From Opitutaceae bacterium (GTDB taxonomy: Bacteria; Verrucomicrobiota; Verrucomicrobiia; Opitutales; Opitutaceae), in the NCBI GenBank assembly GCA_028280945.1, contig JANQKV010000001.1, positions 62,001 to 126,000 on the forward strand: DNA of 64,000 nucleotides. Direction: 5' to 3'. The notes beneath the pieces were generated by a model that was not told where the DNA came from, made no database searches, and saw only the letters and a program-made list of their open reading frames with translations. Positions 26,591 to 35,119 of the stretch are shown here, piece after piece (within the stretch, counting starts at the first letter, position 1; each line of letters starts with the position of its first letter). The position numbers and the translations under genes are program-made.

Positions 26591-27862
26591 ATGAACCCGC
26601 GCGAACTTCCCCTGGCCCAGGCTTCCGCCGATGCGATGACCGACCGCAGTGTCGAAATCAAGGTGATCGGATTGGGCGGAGCGGGCGGCAATGCGGTTGA
26701 TCGGTTGGAAATGGACGGCCTTGATCGCTTGCGCTTGGCGGCGGTGAACACCGACCTGCAGGCCCTCAACAGTTCGCCGGTCGAGGAAAAGCTGCTGATT
26801 GGGTCCGCCGTCACGCGTGGTCTGGGGGCGGGGGGCGATCCAGAAATTGGATACGAAGCCGCCGTGGCCGACCGGGACAAGTTCACCGAGCTGGTCGGGG
26901 ATTGTGATTTGGTTTTCCTGATCGCCGGCATGGGCGGCGGAACCGGCACCGGAGCGGCTCCGGTGTTGGCTGAGGCGGCGAGCGAGGCCGGCGCGTTGGT
27001 TATCGCGTTTGTGACCATGCCTTTCAGTTTCGAGGGGTCCCGTCGGTCCAAGCAGGCGGAGGCCGGCCTGGTTGATTTGCGCGGGTGTTGTGATGCCGTG
27101 ATTCCGTTGCCCAACGACCTGTTGTTGCAGGAAGCCGCGGAGGGAGAAACGGCCCTGGATTCGTTTGCCCGCGCCGACGACTGGATAGGCCGGGCGGTGC
27201 GCTCGGTCTGGTCGATGTTATTTCGCACGGGACTGATCAATCTGGATTTCGCGACTTTGCGTCAGGCCTTCCAGACCCGGGGTGGCAAAACCTTGTTCGG
27301 ACTGGGCAGCGGTGCCGGGGAAGACGCGACCGCGGCCGCTTTGGCCAGCCTGGATATGTGTCCGCTGCTCGCCACTCCGGAACATTCCCGCAAGGCCGAC
27401 CGGCTGTTGGTCAACATCGTGGGAGGGACCGATCTGACCCTGCCGAAGGTCAATGAAATCATGGGCGCGGTGACCGAACGTTATGGCCGGGAATCCCACG
27501 TCATCATGGGGGCGGTGATCGACGAGGACCTGCAGGGCCAACTTGAAATCTGCGTGATCGGCACGAGCGATATCGGAGGCCGGCCGGCCTCACGCCGACC
27601 GGTGCGAGCCCGCCCCGCAGCCCGCAACGCGGAGTCTGCCGCGATACCGGAAACCCATCCCACGGCCAAGGCCCCTGCTGCCAAAGCCAAATCTCCCGTG
27701 AAACAACTCGCGGCGGCGGGGCCGGATCAACAGGACGAATTCCTCTTTCAAGGCTCCGGCGAAAATCGCGGGGCATTCGAACGCACCGATCGCAACTTGT
27801 TCGAAGGGCAGGATTTGGATGTCCCGACCTACCTGCGGCGAGGCATCAAGATCAGCCTGTAA
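26591..27862 (+). CDS. ftsZ: Cell division protein FtsZ, divergent
   Basis: A 423-residue tubulin homologue that forms the Z-ring. The GTP-binding signature GGGTGTG is intact near residue 118, as is the N-terminal VIGLGGAGGNAVDRL. The C-terminal peptide LDVPTYLRRG, which binds FtsA, is present after a variable linker. The T7 catalytic loop, however, reads N217-L-D219-F-A-T222, so the position of E. coli Asp212, needed with Asp209 to activate GTP hydrolysis, is Thr. The phosphate-side loop PNDLLL also lacks the usual Arg/Lys after PND. Last gene of the dcw cluster; no clear terminator in the 68 bases before the convergent GntR gene. Confidence 0.95.
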   Translation: MNPRELPLAQASADAMTDRSVEIKVIGLGGAGGNAVDRLEMDGLDRLRLAAVNTDLQALNSSPVEEKLLIGSAVTRGLGAGGDPEIGYEAAVADRDKFTELVGDCDLVFLIAGMGGGTGTGAAPVLAEAASEAGALVIAFVTMPFSFEGSRRSKQAEAGLVDLRGCCDAVIPLPNDLLLQEAAEGETALDSFARADDWIGRAVRSVWSMLFRTGLINLDFATLRQAFQTRGGKTLFGLGSGAGEDATAAALASLDMCPLLATPEHSRKADRLLVNIVGGTDLTLPKVNEIMGAVTERYGRESHVIMGAVIDEDLQGQLEICVIGTSDIGGRPASRRPVRARPAARNAESAAIPETHPTAKAPAAKAKSPVKQLAAAGPDQQDEFLFQGSGENRGAFERTDRNLFEGQDLDVPTYLRRGIKISL

Positions 27863-27930
27863 ATCAGTCGCACCAGGAAAAGTAATCCGAGGTTGTCAGG
27901 ACAGGCCGCCCACCACGAATAAGGCTTTTG

Positions 27931-28623
27931 TCAGTCGGCGTAGCCACCCTTTTTGAGGGCGGTGATGATGCGGGATTCGCCTTGCCGGACGTGATTGTGC
28001 ATCAACTTTTTGGCCTGTCTCGCGTCGCCCTCTGCGATCGCAGCTGCGATGGCGAGGTGCTCTTCGTTGGCTTCATCGGCATCGCGTTTGCGACCTAATC
28101 CGAGGAAGGAAGGTTGCTGGTGGCGGTTGAGGGCACGTTCGACCGCCCCGGCGAGGATCGAGTTGCCTGATGCCACGGCAATGAGGCAATGGAAGGCAAA
28201 GTTGGATTCGCAATATAGCGTGTAGGAGTCGGGTTGCCCGCGGTCGAAGCGCAGGGCGGCGGAATCGTTGATGGCGGCGCGTTGCTCCGGCGTGGCCTGC
28301 CGCGCGGCCAGCGAGGCGCACTGGGGTTCGAGGATACGTCGCACTTCGCACAACTCGCGAAAGCTCCCGATCGTCAGCGGTGTCACTCGATATCCGGCGT
28401 TGGGTCGGAGGACCACCAAGTCTTCCAAGGCTAGGCGGTTCAGGGCTTCGCGGAGCGGGGTGCGGGAGACATTATATCGTTTTGTCAGACGTAACTCCAC
28501 CAGCCGTTCTCCGGGTGGAAGGTCGCCGCGAATGATCGCCGCCTTGAGCTGGCCGTAAACCCGCTCGGCCAAGCCCTGGGCATCGTCGGTGGGGAGAAGA
28601 GGGGGCGGGAATCGGGTCTCCAA
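27931..28623 (-). CDS. GntR family regulator, FCD subfamily
   Basis: A 230-residue regulator. The N-terminal winged helix (about residues 15-80) has the GntR pattern VYGQLKAAIIRGDLPPGERL and NVSRTPLREALNRLALEDLV; the C-terminal all-helical FCD domain (about 90-215) binds a ligand, usually a carboxylate or amino acid, through metal-coordinating His/Asp residues (FHCLIAVASGN and the late HLAIAAAI). It is divergent from the TonB receptor gene; a perfect palindrome ATTGTATACAAT lies between them and a near-copy lies at 38619. It probably represses both transcription units until its ligand appears. Confidence 0.92.
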   Translation of the reverse strand: METRFPPPLLPTDDAQGLAERVYGQLKAAIIRGDLPPGERLVELRLTKRYNVSRTPLREALNRLALEDLVVLRPNAGYRVTPLTIGSFRELCEVRRILEPQCASLAARQATPEQRAAINDSAALRFDRGQPDSYTLYCESNFAFHCLIAVASGNSILAGAVERALNRHQQPSFLGLGRKRDADEANEEHLAIAAAIAEGDARQAKKLMHNHVRQGESRIITALKKGGYAD

Positions 28624-28698
28624 GGCCCCGTGACAAGGGCAGAGAGCAGGAGGGATGCAAGAATTTTTACCTCGACCTGGACCCTGTCGGTTTGATTA

Positions 28699-28710
28699 AT
28701 TGTATACAAT
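28699..28710. promoter_or_regulatory. Probable GntR/FCD operator ATTGTATACAAT
   Basis: A perfect 12-bp palindrome with the GTATAC core typical of FCD-type GntR operators, 76 bases upstream of the divergent regulator gene and 106 bases before the TonB receptor. A TTGATT hexamer (28692-28697) directly precedes it, so a bound repressor would cover promoter DNA. The second copy at 38619-38630 differs at one position. Confidence 0.75.
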
Positions 28711-28815
28711 CTTACCCCAAATCGGTTGCATGGCATTGCGCCTGCTAGCTTTTTTACCCGGAAATTTCGCGAGGCGATCCGCTGCGCGTCTGCCCCCATC
28801 TAAACCAATACGACT

Positions 28816-31800
28816 ATGCCAAACCCATCTGACTGCTCACTCCCCTCGCGATCTCGTCATCGACTCTCAACATGGCGGGTTATGCTCGCCTTTCTCATCG
28901 TTGTGCCGCTGGTGGCAACCGCTCAGACGACGACCTCAACCAACGAAGAAGTCATTGAACTCGAGTCTTTCCAGGTGACGGGTTCATTCATCACTCGTTT
29001 CGAAACCGAAGAAACGCTGCCCATCACCACGTTGACCAGTGACTCGTTCTCGGAAGAGGGCCTTGCTACAGGCGGCGAGATTTACACCGATCTCGTCTTC
29101 ACGGGAGCGGCGGAGTTCAACGAATCCGAAGATGGTCCCAATGACGCGCGGGGTGATGTCACATCGATCAACCTCCGCAGCATCGGGTCCGCCTACACAT
29201 TGGTGTTGCTCAACGGTCGCCGCCTGGCACCTCACCCGTTGAATCAGACCATCGACTCGACGCCCTCCGTGTTGGTCAACTCCAACATCATGCCGGCGGG
29301 CTTGATCGATCGCATTGAAATTCTCCGCGACGGCGCCTCCGCGCTTTATGGCACCGATGCCTCGGCCGGTGTGGTCAATACGCTGTTGAGCCGTGATCTG
29401 GAAGGGCAAGAGTTACGGTTCCGCTACGGTTTCACCGAGCAAGGGTCCTACGACGAAACCCTGCTGACGTATTCCGGTGGGTTCGATTTCAACGATGGCC
29501 GCTCCAACCTGACCCTCTTTGCGAGCCACTTTGAGCGCGATTCCATCCCGACGACTGAGCGCGACTACGCTTCGCCCGGCGACAAGCGCCCGTTGGTGCC
29601 GGAGTGGTTCCGCGGCGACACGTCGATTCGCAACGACTCCTCAAGCAGTCCTTTTCCCAACTTGCAGGCGCCGTCCCGCTTGCGCCTCAACGGCAGCAGC
29701 ATTACCGACAGCCGGGGACGCTTCCATGTCCTGCCGGGTGGCATTCCGCTTGGCAATGAAGGCGATCGGTCGGACCTGACCCTGCCCAACGGTTTCGATG
29801 TCATTATCGGCACGTTGGATCGACCCAATCGCTACGACACGGTGCCCCTGCGCACCCTCACGTCGGCGGCAGAACGGATCAACCTGTTCGCCAACCTCAA
29901 TCACGAGCTCACGGAAGACCTGAACCTCTTTGCCGAGGTGGGTTACTACTCTTCGGAGACTTCCCTGGCGCGCGCTCCCTCCAACATCAGCTCGTCGGCG
30001 GCGATCACGATCCCGGCGCAAAACCACTGGAATCCCTTTGGTCCGGTCACGTTTTCCGATGGCTCGCCAAATCCCAATCGGATCGATGGCATCACCATCA
30101 ACGGAGACCCGCTGCCGGACGAGGGTATCCCGATTGCCCTCAACAATTGGCGGGCGGCGGACTTCGGCCAACGTTTGGTGGACGTCGAGAATGAATCGAT
30201 TCTGGCCACAGTCGGCCTCAGCGGTCGCGCGTTCGAGGACTGGTATTGGGAAACCGCCCTGCGCTACAACATCAACGAAGCCACCGATACCGAGACCGGT
30301 CGCTTCTCCAAGACCGGTTTTGAGCAGGTGCTGGCACGGGAAACTCCAGATGCGCTTAACGTCTTTGCCGGGCCGGGCGTAAACGATCCCGCCAATGTGG
30401 AGCCGGCGTCGATCAGCGTCACGCGCGTGGGCGAGACCGAACTGTTTTCTTACGACCTTCGCGCTACCACCCCCAATCTCTTCGAACTTTTTGGCAACCC
30501 GGTCGGCGTCGCTTTTGGCGGGGAGCTGCGGATGGAGTCGTATGAGGATGACCGCGATCCGCGGATTGATGGCACGATTCGTTTCGATGACTCCGTCAAC
30601 GGTGCCTCGGACGTCATCGGGGTAAGTCCCACACCGGACACGTCCGCCGAACGCGATGTTTATGGGTTCTTCGCCGAGGCGGCGATCCCGCTGGTCGGCG
30701 AAGCGAACCGCATGCCCTTGTTCCACCGCATGGAGTTGCAGCTCGCGGCGCGTTTTGAGCACTACGATGACTTTGGCGACGTGACGCGACCGAAGATTGG
30801 TGCTTCCTGGTATCCGGTGCCGGATCTGATGGTCCGCTCCAGCTACGCCGAAGGGTTCACTGCGCCTAATCTCTCGCTGTTGACCCAACCCATCCAGCGT
30901 TCGAATGAGGGCATCGACGACGAATACCGCATCCAATTCGATCCGGACAACCCCGCCAACGACGGCACGGACCCGGTCTCGGAGCTGCGCGGCGGTGGCA
31001 TAAATCTAGGACCGGAGGATTCCGAAACGTTCACGGTCGGCACCGTCCTCCGGGTTCCCGGCATTGAAGGGCTCACGCTCAGTGCGGACTACTTCAACAT
31101 CAAGATCACCGACATCATCCTGATCGAAAGCACGGCGGACGTGCTCGAAGACGAACGTGATATTCTCAACGCGCTTGCCTTTGACGCCAGCGTGCAGCCG
31201 GGCGACACGCCAGCGGCCACCGATCTGGTGCGTCGCCGCCCCGTAACCGCTCAGGACATCGCGGTGGCCCAAGCGGCCGGTCGGTATGCTGTCGGCGCCA
31301 TCGATCAGGTGATCAACACCTTCCGCAATGGTGCGGTCCGCGAAGTCGAAGGAGTTGATTTTGGCCTCGAATACGTCTTCCCGGAAACGAACTTCGGCCG
31401 GTTCACCCTCGAAGGAAACGCCTCCCTGCTCGAGGACTACATTGAGCAAGCGTTTGTGGGCGGACCGATCAATGACGACATCCTGGGCGATGCTGACGAA
31501 GCGCAACCAGAGTTCCGGGCGCGCGGCAATCTGTCATGGCGCAAGGATAATTGGCGCGCCCGCGTCAACTTCCGCTACATCAGCGGGGTGACCGAGGATG
31601 ATGTCGATTCCGATGAAGACCTCGATCCGACCGGTGTATCCCGCGAGTGGGAGGTCGACGAGTATTGGGAGTTCGGCGCGTCCGGCTCATACACATTTGA
31701 CGAGGGCATGTTCGAAGGCACCCGCCTCCTGTTCGGGGTGCGCAATCTGCTCGATGAAAACCCTCCCTTGAACCCCGACGAAAGCTACGGTTACGAGTCC

Positions 31801-31857
31801 AACCTCCATAGCAATCGCGGTCGGTTCTACTATGCGGAGGTGCGTTACGAATTCTAG
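28816..31857 (+). CDS. TonB-dependent receptor, large
   Basis: A 1013-residue outer-membrane receptor: signal sequence (MLAFLIVVPLVATAQ region), possible TonB-box region VIELESFQVTGS near residue 45, plug domain (NLRSIGSAYTLVLLNGRRL near 120, IEILRDGASALYGTDASAGVVN near 165), then a beta barrel ending in the aromatic motif YYAEVRYEF. Such receptors take up scarce compounds too large for porins. No siderophore gene or polysaccharidase is adjacent; instead it heads a run of amino-acid and peptide enzymes. I infer a peptide or amino-acid derivative as substrate. First gene downstream of the 28699 operator; the start is uncertain because no ribosome site is visible. Confidence 0.92.
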   Translation: MPNPSDCSLPSRSRHRLSTWRVMLAFLIVVPLVATAQTTTSTNEEVIELESFQVTGSFITRFETEETLPITTLTSDSFSEEGLATGGEIYTDLVFTGAAEFNESEDGPNDARGDVTSINLRSIGSAYTLVLLNGRRLAPHPLNQTIDSTPSVLVNSNIMPAGLIDRIEILRDGASALYGTDASAGVVNTLLSRDLEGQELRFRYGFTEQGSYDETLLTYSGGFDFNDGRSNLTLFASHFERDSIPTTERDYASPGDKRPLVPEWFRGDTSIRNDSSSSPFPNLQAPSRLRLNGSSITDSRGRFHVLPGGIPLGNEGDRSDLTLPNGFDVIIGTLDRPNRYDTVPLRTLTSAAERINLFANLNHELTEDLNLFAEVGYYSSETSLARAPSNISSSAAITIPAQNHWNPFGPVTFSDGSPNPNRIDGITINGDPLPDEGIPIALNNWRAADFGQRLVDVENESILATVGLSGRAFEDWYWETALRYNINEATDTETGRFSKTGFEQVLARETPDALNVFAGPGVNDPANVEPASISVTRVGETELFSYDLRATTPNLFELFGNPVGVAFGGELRMESYEDDRDPRIDGTIRFDDSVNGASDVIGVSPTPDTSAERDVYGFFAEAAIPLVGEANRMPLFHRMELQLAARFEHYDDFGDVTRPKIGASWYPVPDLMVRSSYAEGFTAPNLSLLTQPIQRSNEGIDDEYRIQFDPDNPANDGTDPVSELRGGGINLGPEDSETFTVGTVLRVPGIEGLTLSADYFNIKITDIILIESTADVLEDERDILNALAFDASVQPGDTPAATDLVRRRPVTAQDIAVAQAAGRYAVGAIDQVINTFRNGAVREVEGVDFGLEYVFPETNFGRFTLEGNASLLEDYIEQAFVGGPINDDILGDADEAQPEFRARGNLSWRKDNWRARVNFRYISGVTEDDVDSDEDLDPTGVSREWEVDEYWEFGASGSYTFDEGMFEGTRLLFGVRNLLDENPPLNPDESYGYESNLHSNRGRFYYAEVRYEF

Positions 31858-31902
31858 TTTGCCGACCAAGCTGGAGCAGTTGCCTGTCTCGGTCCTCGCC
31901 CC

Positions 31903-32904
31903 ATGAGCTTTTGGGTCTGTGCCCGTGTATCGGTAGGTCTTCTCGCCCTTGCGCCCCCACTCTTATCCAGCGGAGGGGTAGGGGCGAGCGAGGCCGACTG
32001 GCGGGCTGAGGTCGAGGCGCTTATGGATGAAGGGAGTCGGACGGGCGCCGCTTCCGGCGCCTACGTCGAGGCTCGCGCTTTGCTTGATGCTCAACTGGCG
32101 GACCAACCACACAATCCAGAGGCAGTGTTTTGGCTCGCTCGGCTCGACTCCAAAACCGGTCGACCCCTGGCGGCGGCGGCGGCGTATTTTAACCTCGTCG
32201 AGTCCGACCCGGCGCATCACAGCGCAATCGCCGGATTGGCTTATGTTTTGCGCTACGCCGGATTTCACGACACTTCGATTGCGCTGTATGCGTTGTTGGT
32301 GGAGCAGCAAAGTGCGGTTTACGGCGCGTCTCGCGCGTGGTCGCAGACTACCAAAAACCACCTCTACACGGGCGACTACGCCAGCGCGCATGCGTCCGAC
32401 CTCGCCATGTATGCCGCCATCCGCGACAAGGGCGAAGCGGTTACCGAAAAACATCTCTTCTATTCGGGATTGGTCGCCGCTTACCGCGGCGACGCCGAAT
32501 CCGCCCATGCGTTTTGGCGCGCCAGCGAAGCACTCAGGCCGAATACGGTCTGGTCAAATTTCGCCGCGAGTTACGCCGCCGCGTTCGCTGGCGATCCGAT
32601 CACGCTTGAATCGAAACTGGCGTGGTTCGAGGCGCTCGGGGTGCAGGATGGCGAACGGTATTATCGGTTTGTCCATCTGCACGCGCTCGGCGGAAACAGC
32701 GACGCCGCTGCCATGGCCTTGGCGGGCACCCTGCAACGCGGTTTTTTTCCGATCGATTATTGGCGGAATGATCCGTGGGTCTCTGCCGTCGTCCAACTGC
32801 CTGCCACGGAAGCGCTGTTCGCTGCCGCCGAATCGCAACGACAAGCTTTCTTTCCTCTTTTGCAACGCATCCACCCCTGGCTCGAAACCCAAACCACCTC
32901 ATGA
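31903..32904 (+). CDS. Exported protein with TPR-like repeats
   Basis: A 333-residue protein with an N-terminal signal sequence (about residues 1-26) and helical repeats consistent with TPR: LADQPHNPEAVFWLARLDSK, LVESDPAHHSAIAGLAYVL and later pairs. Probably periplasmic. It has no catalytic motif. Position between the receptor and the isoaspartyl peptidase-like enzyme, with a 4-base overlap into the latter, suggests an accessory role such as partner binding for the uptake system, which is inference. Homologues may be confined to this locus type. Confidence 0.75.
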   Translation: MSFWVCARVSVGLLALAPPLLSSGGVGASEADWRAEVEALMDEGSRTGAASGAYVEARALLDAQLADQPHNPEAVFWLARLDSKTGRPLAAAAAYFNLVESDPAHHSAIAGLAYVLRYAGFHDTSIALYALLVEQQSAVYGASRAWSQTTKNHLYTGDYASAHASDLAMYAAIRDKGEAVTEKHLFYSGLVAAYRGDAESAHAFWRASEALRPNTVWSNFAASYAAAFAGDPITLESKLAWFEALGVQDGERYYRFVHLHALGGNSDAAAMALAGTLQRGFFPIDYWRNDPWVSAVVQLPATEALFAAAESQRQAFFPLLQRIHPWLETQTTS

Positions 32905-33950
32905 AATCCATTCGTCATTTGATCTCTCTGGCGGGCGCCCTGCTCGCGGCTACCACGCCACTCTCCGCCGAATCGCCTCCCATTGCACTGGTTGTCCACG
33001 GAGGCTCCGGCGTGCTCTCGGCCGACCGTATGACTCCCGAGTTGCGAGTGGCCTATTACGAGAGTCTCGATGAGGCGTTGCTCGCTGGCCACACGGTGCT
33101 TACGCGCGGAGGTTCCAGTGTCGATGCGATTGTCGCCGCGATTACCATTTTGGAGGACTCGCCGTTGTTTAACGCCGGTCGCGGCGCGGCCTTTACCCGG
33201 ACAGGCACAAACGAACTTGATGCCTCGATCATGCGGGGGCAGGACCTCGAAGCGGGTGGCGTTTCCGCCGTGAAGTATGTCAAGAATCCGATCCTTGCCG
33301 CCCGGGTTGTAATGGAAGACACGCCGCACGTCTTGGTCACGGCGGACGGTGCCCTTGAGTTGGCGATTCGCGAGGAACTCGAGCTGCGCCCGCCTTCCTA
33401 TTTTTGGACCGAGCGGCGCTGGAACAGCCTGCAAGAGCGCATTAAGCGCAACATCGAGTATGGCGGTCGCCTGACGTCGGCGCTCGATCCCGCGACGGGC
33501 CGACTCGACTCCGAATACTACGGCACCGTCGGCGCGGTTGCCCTTGATCAGGCTGGCAACATTGCCGCCGGCACCTCTACCGGCGGTCGCACGATGAAAA
33601 TGCCGGGCCGGGTGGGGGATTCGCCTATTATTGGTGCGGCGACCTATGCGAACAACGCCACCGCCGGCATCTCGACGACCGGTTTGGGCGAAGTCCACAT
33701 GGTGATTTGCTCAGCCCACACGGTTTCGGCGTTGATGGAGATGAAGGGCCTGGACGTGCAGGCCGCTCTCGATGAGGTCATTTGCAAGCGTCTCGTCGAC
33801 GCGGGCGGAGGTGGCGGTGCCATCGCCATTGATGGCAACGGCGACGTGGCCATGTCCTATTCTGACGATGGTATGTATCGCGGATTCGTCCAAAACGACG
33901 GGGCGCGCCATATCTTCATCTACGACGAGCAGGAAGTCGCCCCGGAATGA
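32901..33950 (+). CDS. Isoaspartyl peptidase / L-asparaginase family (Ntn hydrolase), exported
   Basis: A 349-residue plant-type asparaginase/isoaspartyl peptidase. Residues 1-23 form a signal peptide (LAGALLAATTPLSA). The alpha region has VVHGGSG, SVDAIVAAI and LFNAGRGAAF; self-cleavage is expected before Thr209 in YYGTVGAVALD, giving the catalytic N-terminal Thr of the beta chain, with TSTGGRTMK and ISTTGLGE as substrate-site motifs. The family hydrolyses beta-aspartyl dipeptides and asparagine, and some members also glycosylasparagine. Periplasmic location suits imported peptides. The ATG overlaps the TPR gene stop, and the end overlaps the aminotransferase. Confidence 0.9.
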   Translation: MKSIRHLISLAGALLAATTPLSAESPPIALVVHGGSGVLSADRMTPELRVAYYESLDEALLAGHTVLTRGGSSVDAIVAAITILEDSPLFNAGRGAAFTRTGTNELDASIMRGQDLEAGGVSAVKYVKNPILAARVVMEDTPHVLVTADGALELAIREELELRPPSYFWTERRWNSLQERIKRNIEYGGRLTSALDPATGRLDSEYYGTVGAVALDQAGNIAAGTSTGGRTMKMPGRVGDSPIIGAATYANNATAGISTTGLGEVHMVICSAHTVSALMEMKGLDVQAALDEVICKRLVDAGGGGGAIAIDGNGDVAMSYSDDGMYRGFVQNDGARHIFIYDEQEVAPE

Positions 33951-35119
33951 GGATTTCCCAACGACTGGCCAGCCTGCCTGCCTCGGACACGGTGCGCCTC
34001 GCTGATCTCGCCACGCGCAAGCGTGAGCGGGGCGAGGTGGTCTACGATTTCTCGGCCGGTCGGGCCTGCGAAGACACGCCGGGTCCCATCTGCGAGCGGG
34101 CAATCCATGCGCTCCGCACCGGCGATACGCACCAGACGATGGCGCAGGGCACGACAGCCTACCGCGCCGCTTGCGCCAACAAACTGGCTCGGGAAAACGA
34201 CATCACGGCGGACCCGGCCACGGAGGTGATCGCGACGATGGGCAACAAGGAGGGCCTGCTCTGCGCCCTGCTGGCGACGATTGATCCCGGCGACGAAGTC
34301 ATTGTCGAAGACCCGGGGTTTGTCAGCTACGGACCCACCGTCCGGCTGGCGGGGGGCGTGGAGCGACCGGTGCCGTTGCGACCGGAAAACGGGTTTCGGT
34401 GGAACTTGGCCGAGTTGGAACAAGCCGTCACGCCGCGCACCCGCGCACTGATATTTTGCTCGCCGCATAATCCCTGCGGCACGGTTCATTCGCGAAGCGA
34501 ACTCGACGGGTTGGCTGCGCTGGCCGCTCGCCACGATCTCGTCGTCATCACCGACGAGATTTACGAACGCGTGGTTTGGGCGGGCCGCCAACATGTATCT
34601 CTGGCCTCCCTCCCGGAGGCCCGCCAACGCACGATCTCGTTGATGGGTCTGACCAAGGCGTTTGCGATGGGCGGCTGGCGGGTGGGGTTTGCGCTCGCGG
34701 CACCTGCGCGCATTGAAGCCATGACCAAGGTGCAGCAGCATCTCATCACCTCGGTCAGTTCGTTCGTGCAAGCCGGGGCCAGCGCGGCGTTTGGCGAGCC
34801 TGCGTCGGCGGAGGTCAAACAACTCTGGCAAACGTGGGAAAAGCGCTGCTTCCACGTCGCCGACACGCTCGACGCGGTGCCGGGGCTGACGTGTCCGCGG
34901 CCGGAGGGAGGGTTTTATGTTTGGATCGACCACCGCACGTTTGACGGGAGTTCGCTCGATTGGGCGGAACGCCTGTTGCGGGAATTTGGGGCGGTGGTCG
35001 TGCCCGGCAGCGCCTTCGGTCCGCAGGGAGAGGGTTTTTTGCGCATGACCAGTGTGAAATCGGATGACGAGTTGGCTGCCGGTTTGGAGCGCCTGACCGC
35101 CGCGTTTTCGTCCCCATGA
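33947..35119 (+). CDS. Class I/II pyridoxal-phosphate aminotransferase
   Basis: A 390-residue fold-type I aminotransferase, probably cytoplasmic. Motifs in order: VIATMGNKEGLLCAL, the SPHNPCGTVHS segment near residue 170, VITDEIYERVVW near 200, the PLP-binding Lys in GLTKAFAMGGWRVGF near 236, and a late Arg in EGFLRMTSV that would hold the substrate carboxylate. It transfers an amino group from an amino acid to a 2-oxo acid; the family covers aspartate-, aromatic- and alanine-specific members and I cannot choose between them. It overlaps the genes on both sides by 4 bases, so it belongs to the same transport and degradation operon. Confidence 0.9.
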   Translation: MRISQRLASLPASDTVRLADLATRKRERGEVVYDFSAGRACEDTPGPICERAIHALRTGDTHQTMAQGTTAYRAACANKLARENDITADPATEVIATMGNKEGLLCALLATIDPGDEVIVEDPGFVSYGPTVRLAGGVERPVPLRPENGFRWNLAELEQAVTPRTRALIFCSPHNPCGTVHSRSELDGLAALAARHDLVVITDEIYERVVWAGRQHVSLASLPEARQRTISLMGLTKAFAMGGWRVGFALAAPARIEAMTKVQQHLITSVSSFVQAGASAAFGEPASAEVKQLWQTWEKRCFHVADTLDAVPGLTCPRPEGGFYVWIDHRTFDGSSLDWAERLLREFGAVVVPGSAFGPQGEGFLRMTSVKSDDELAAGLERLTAAFSSP

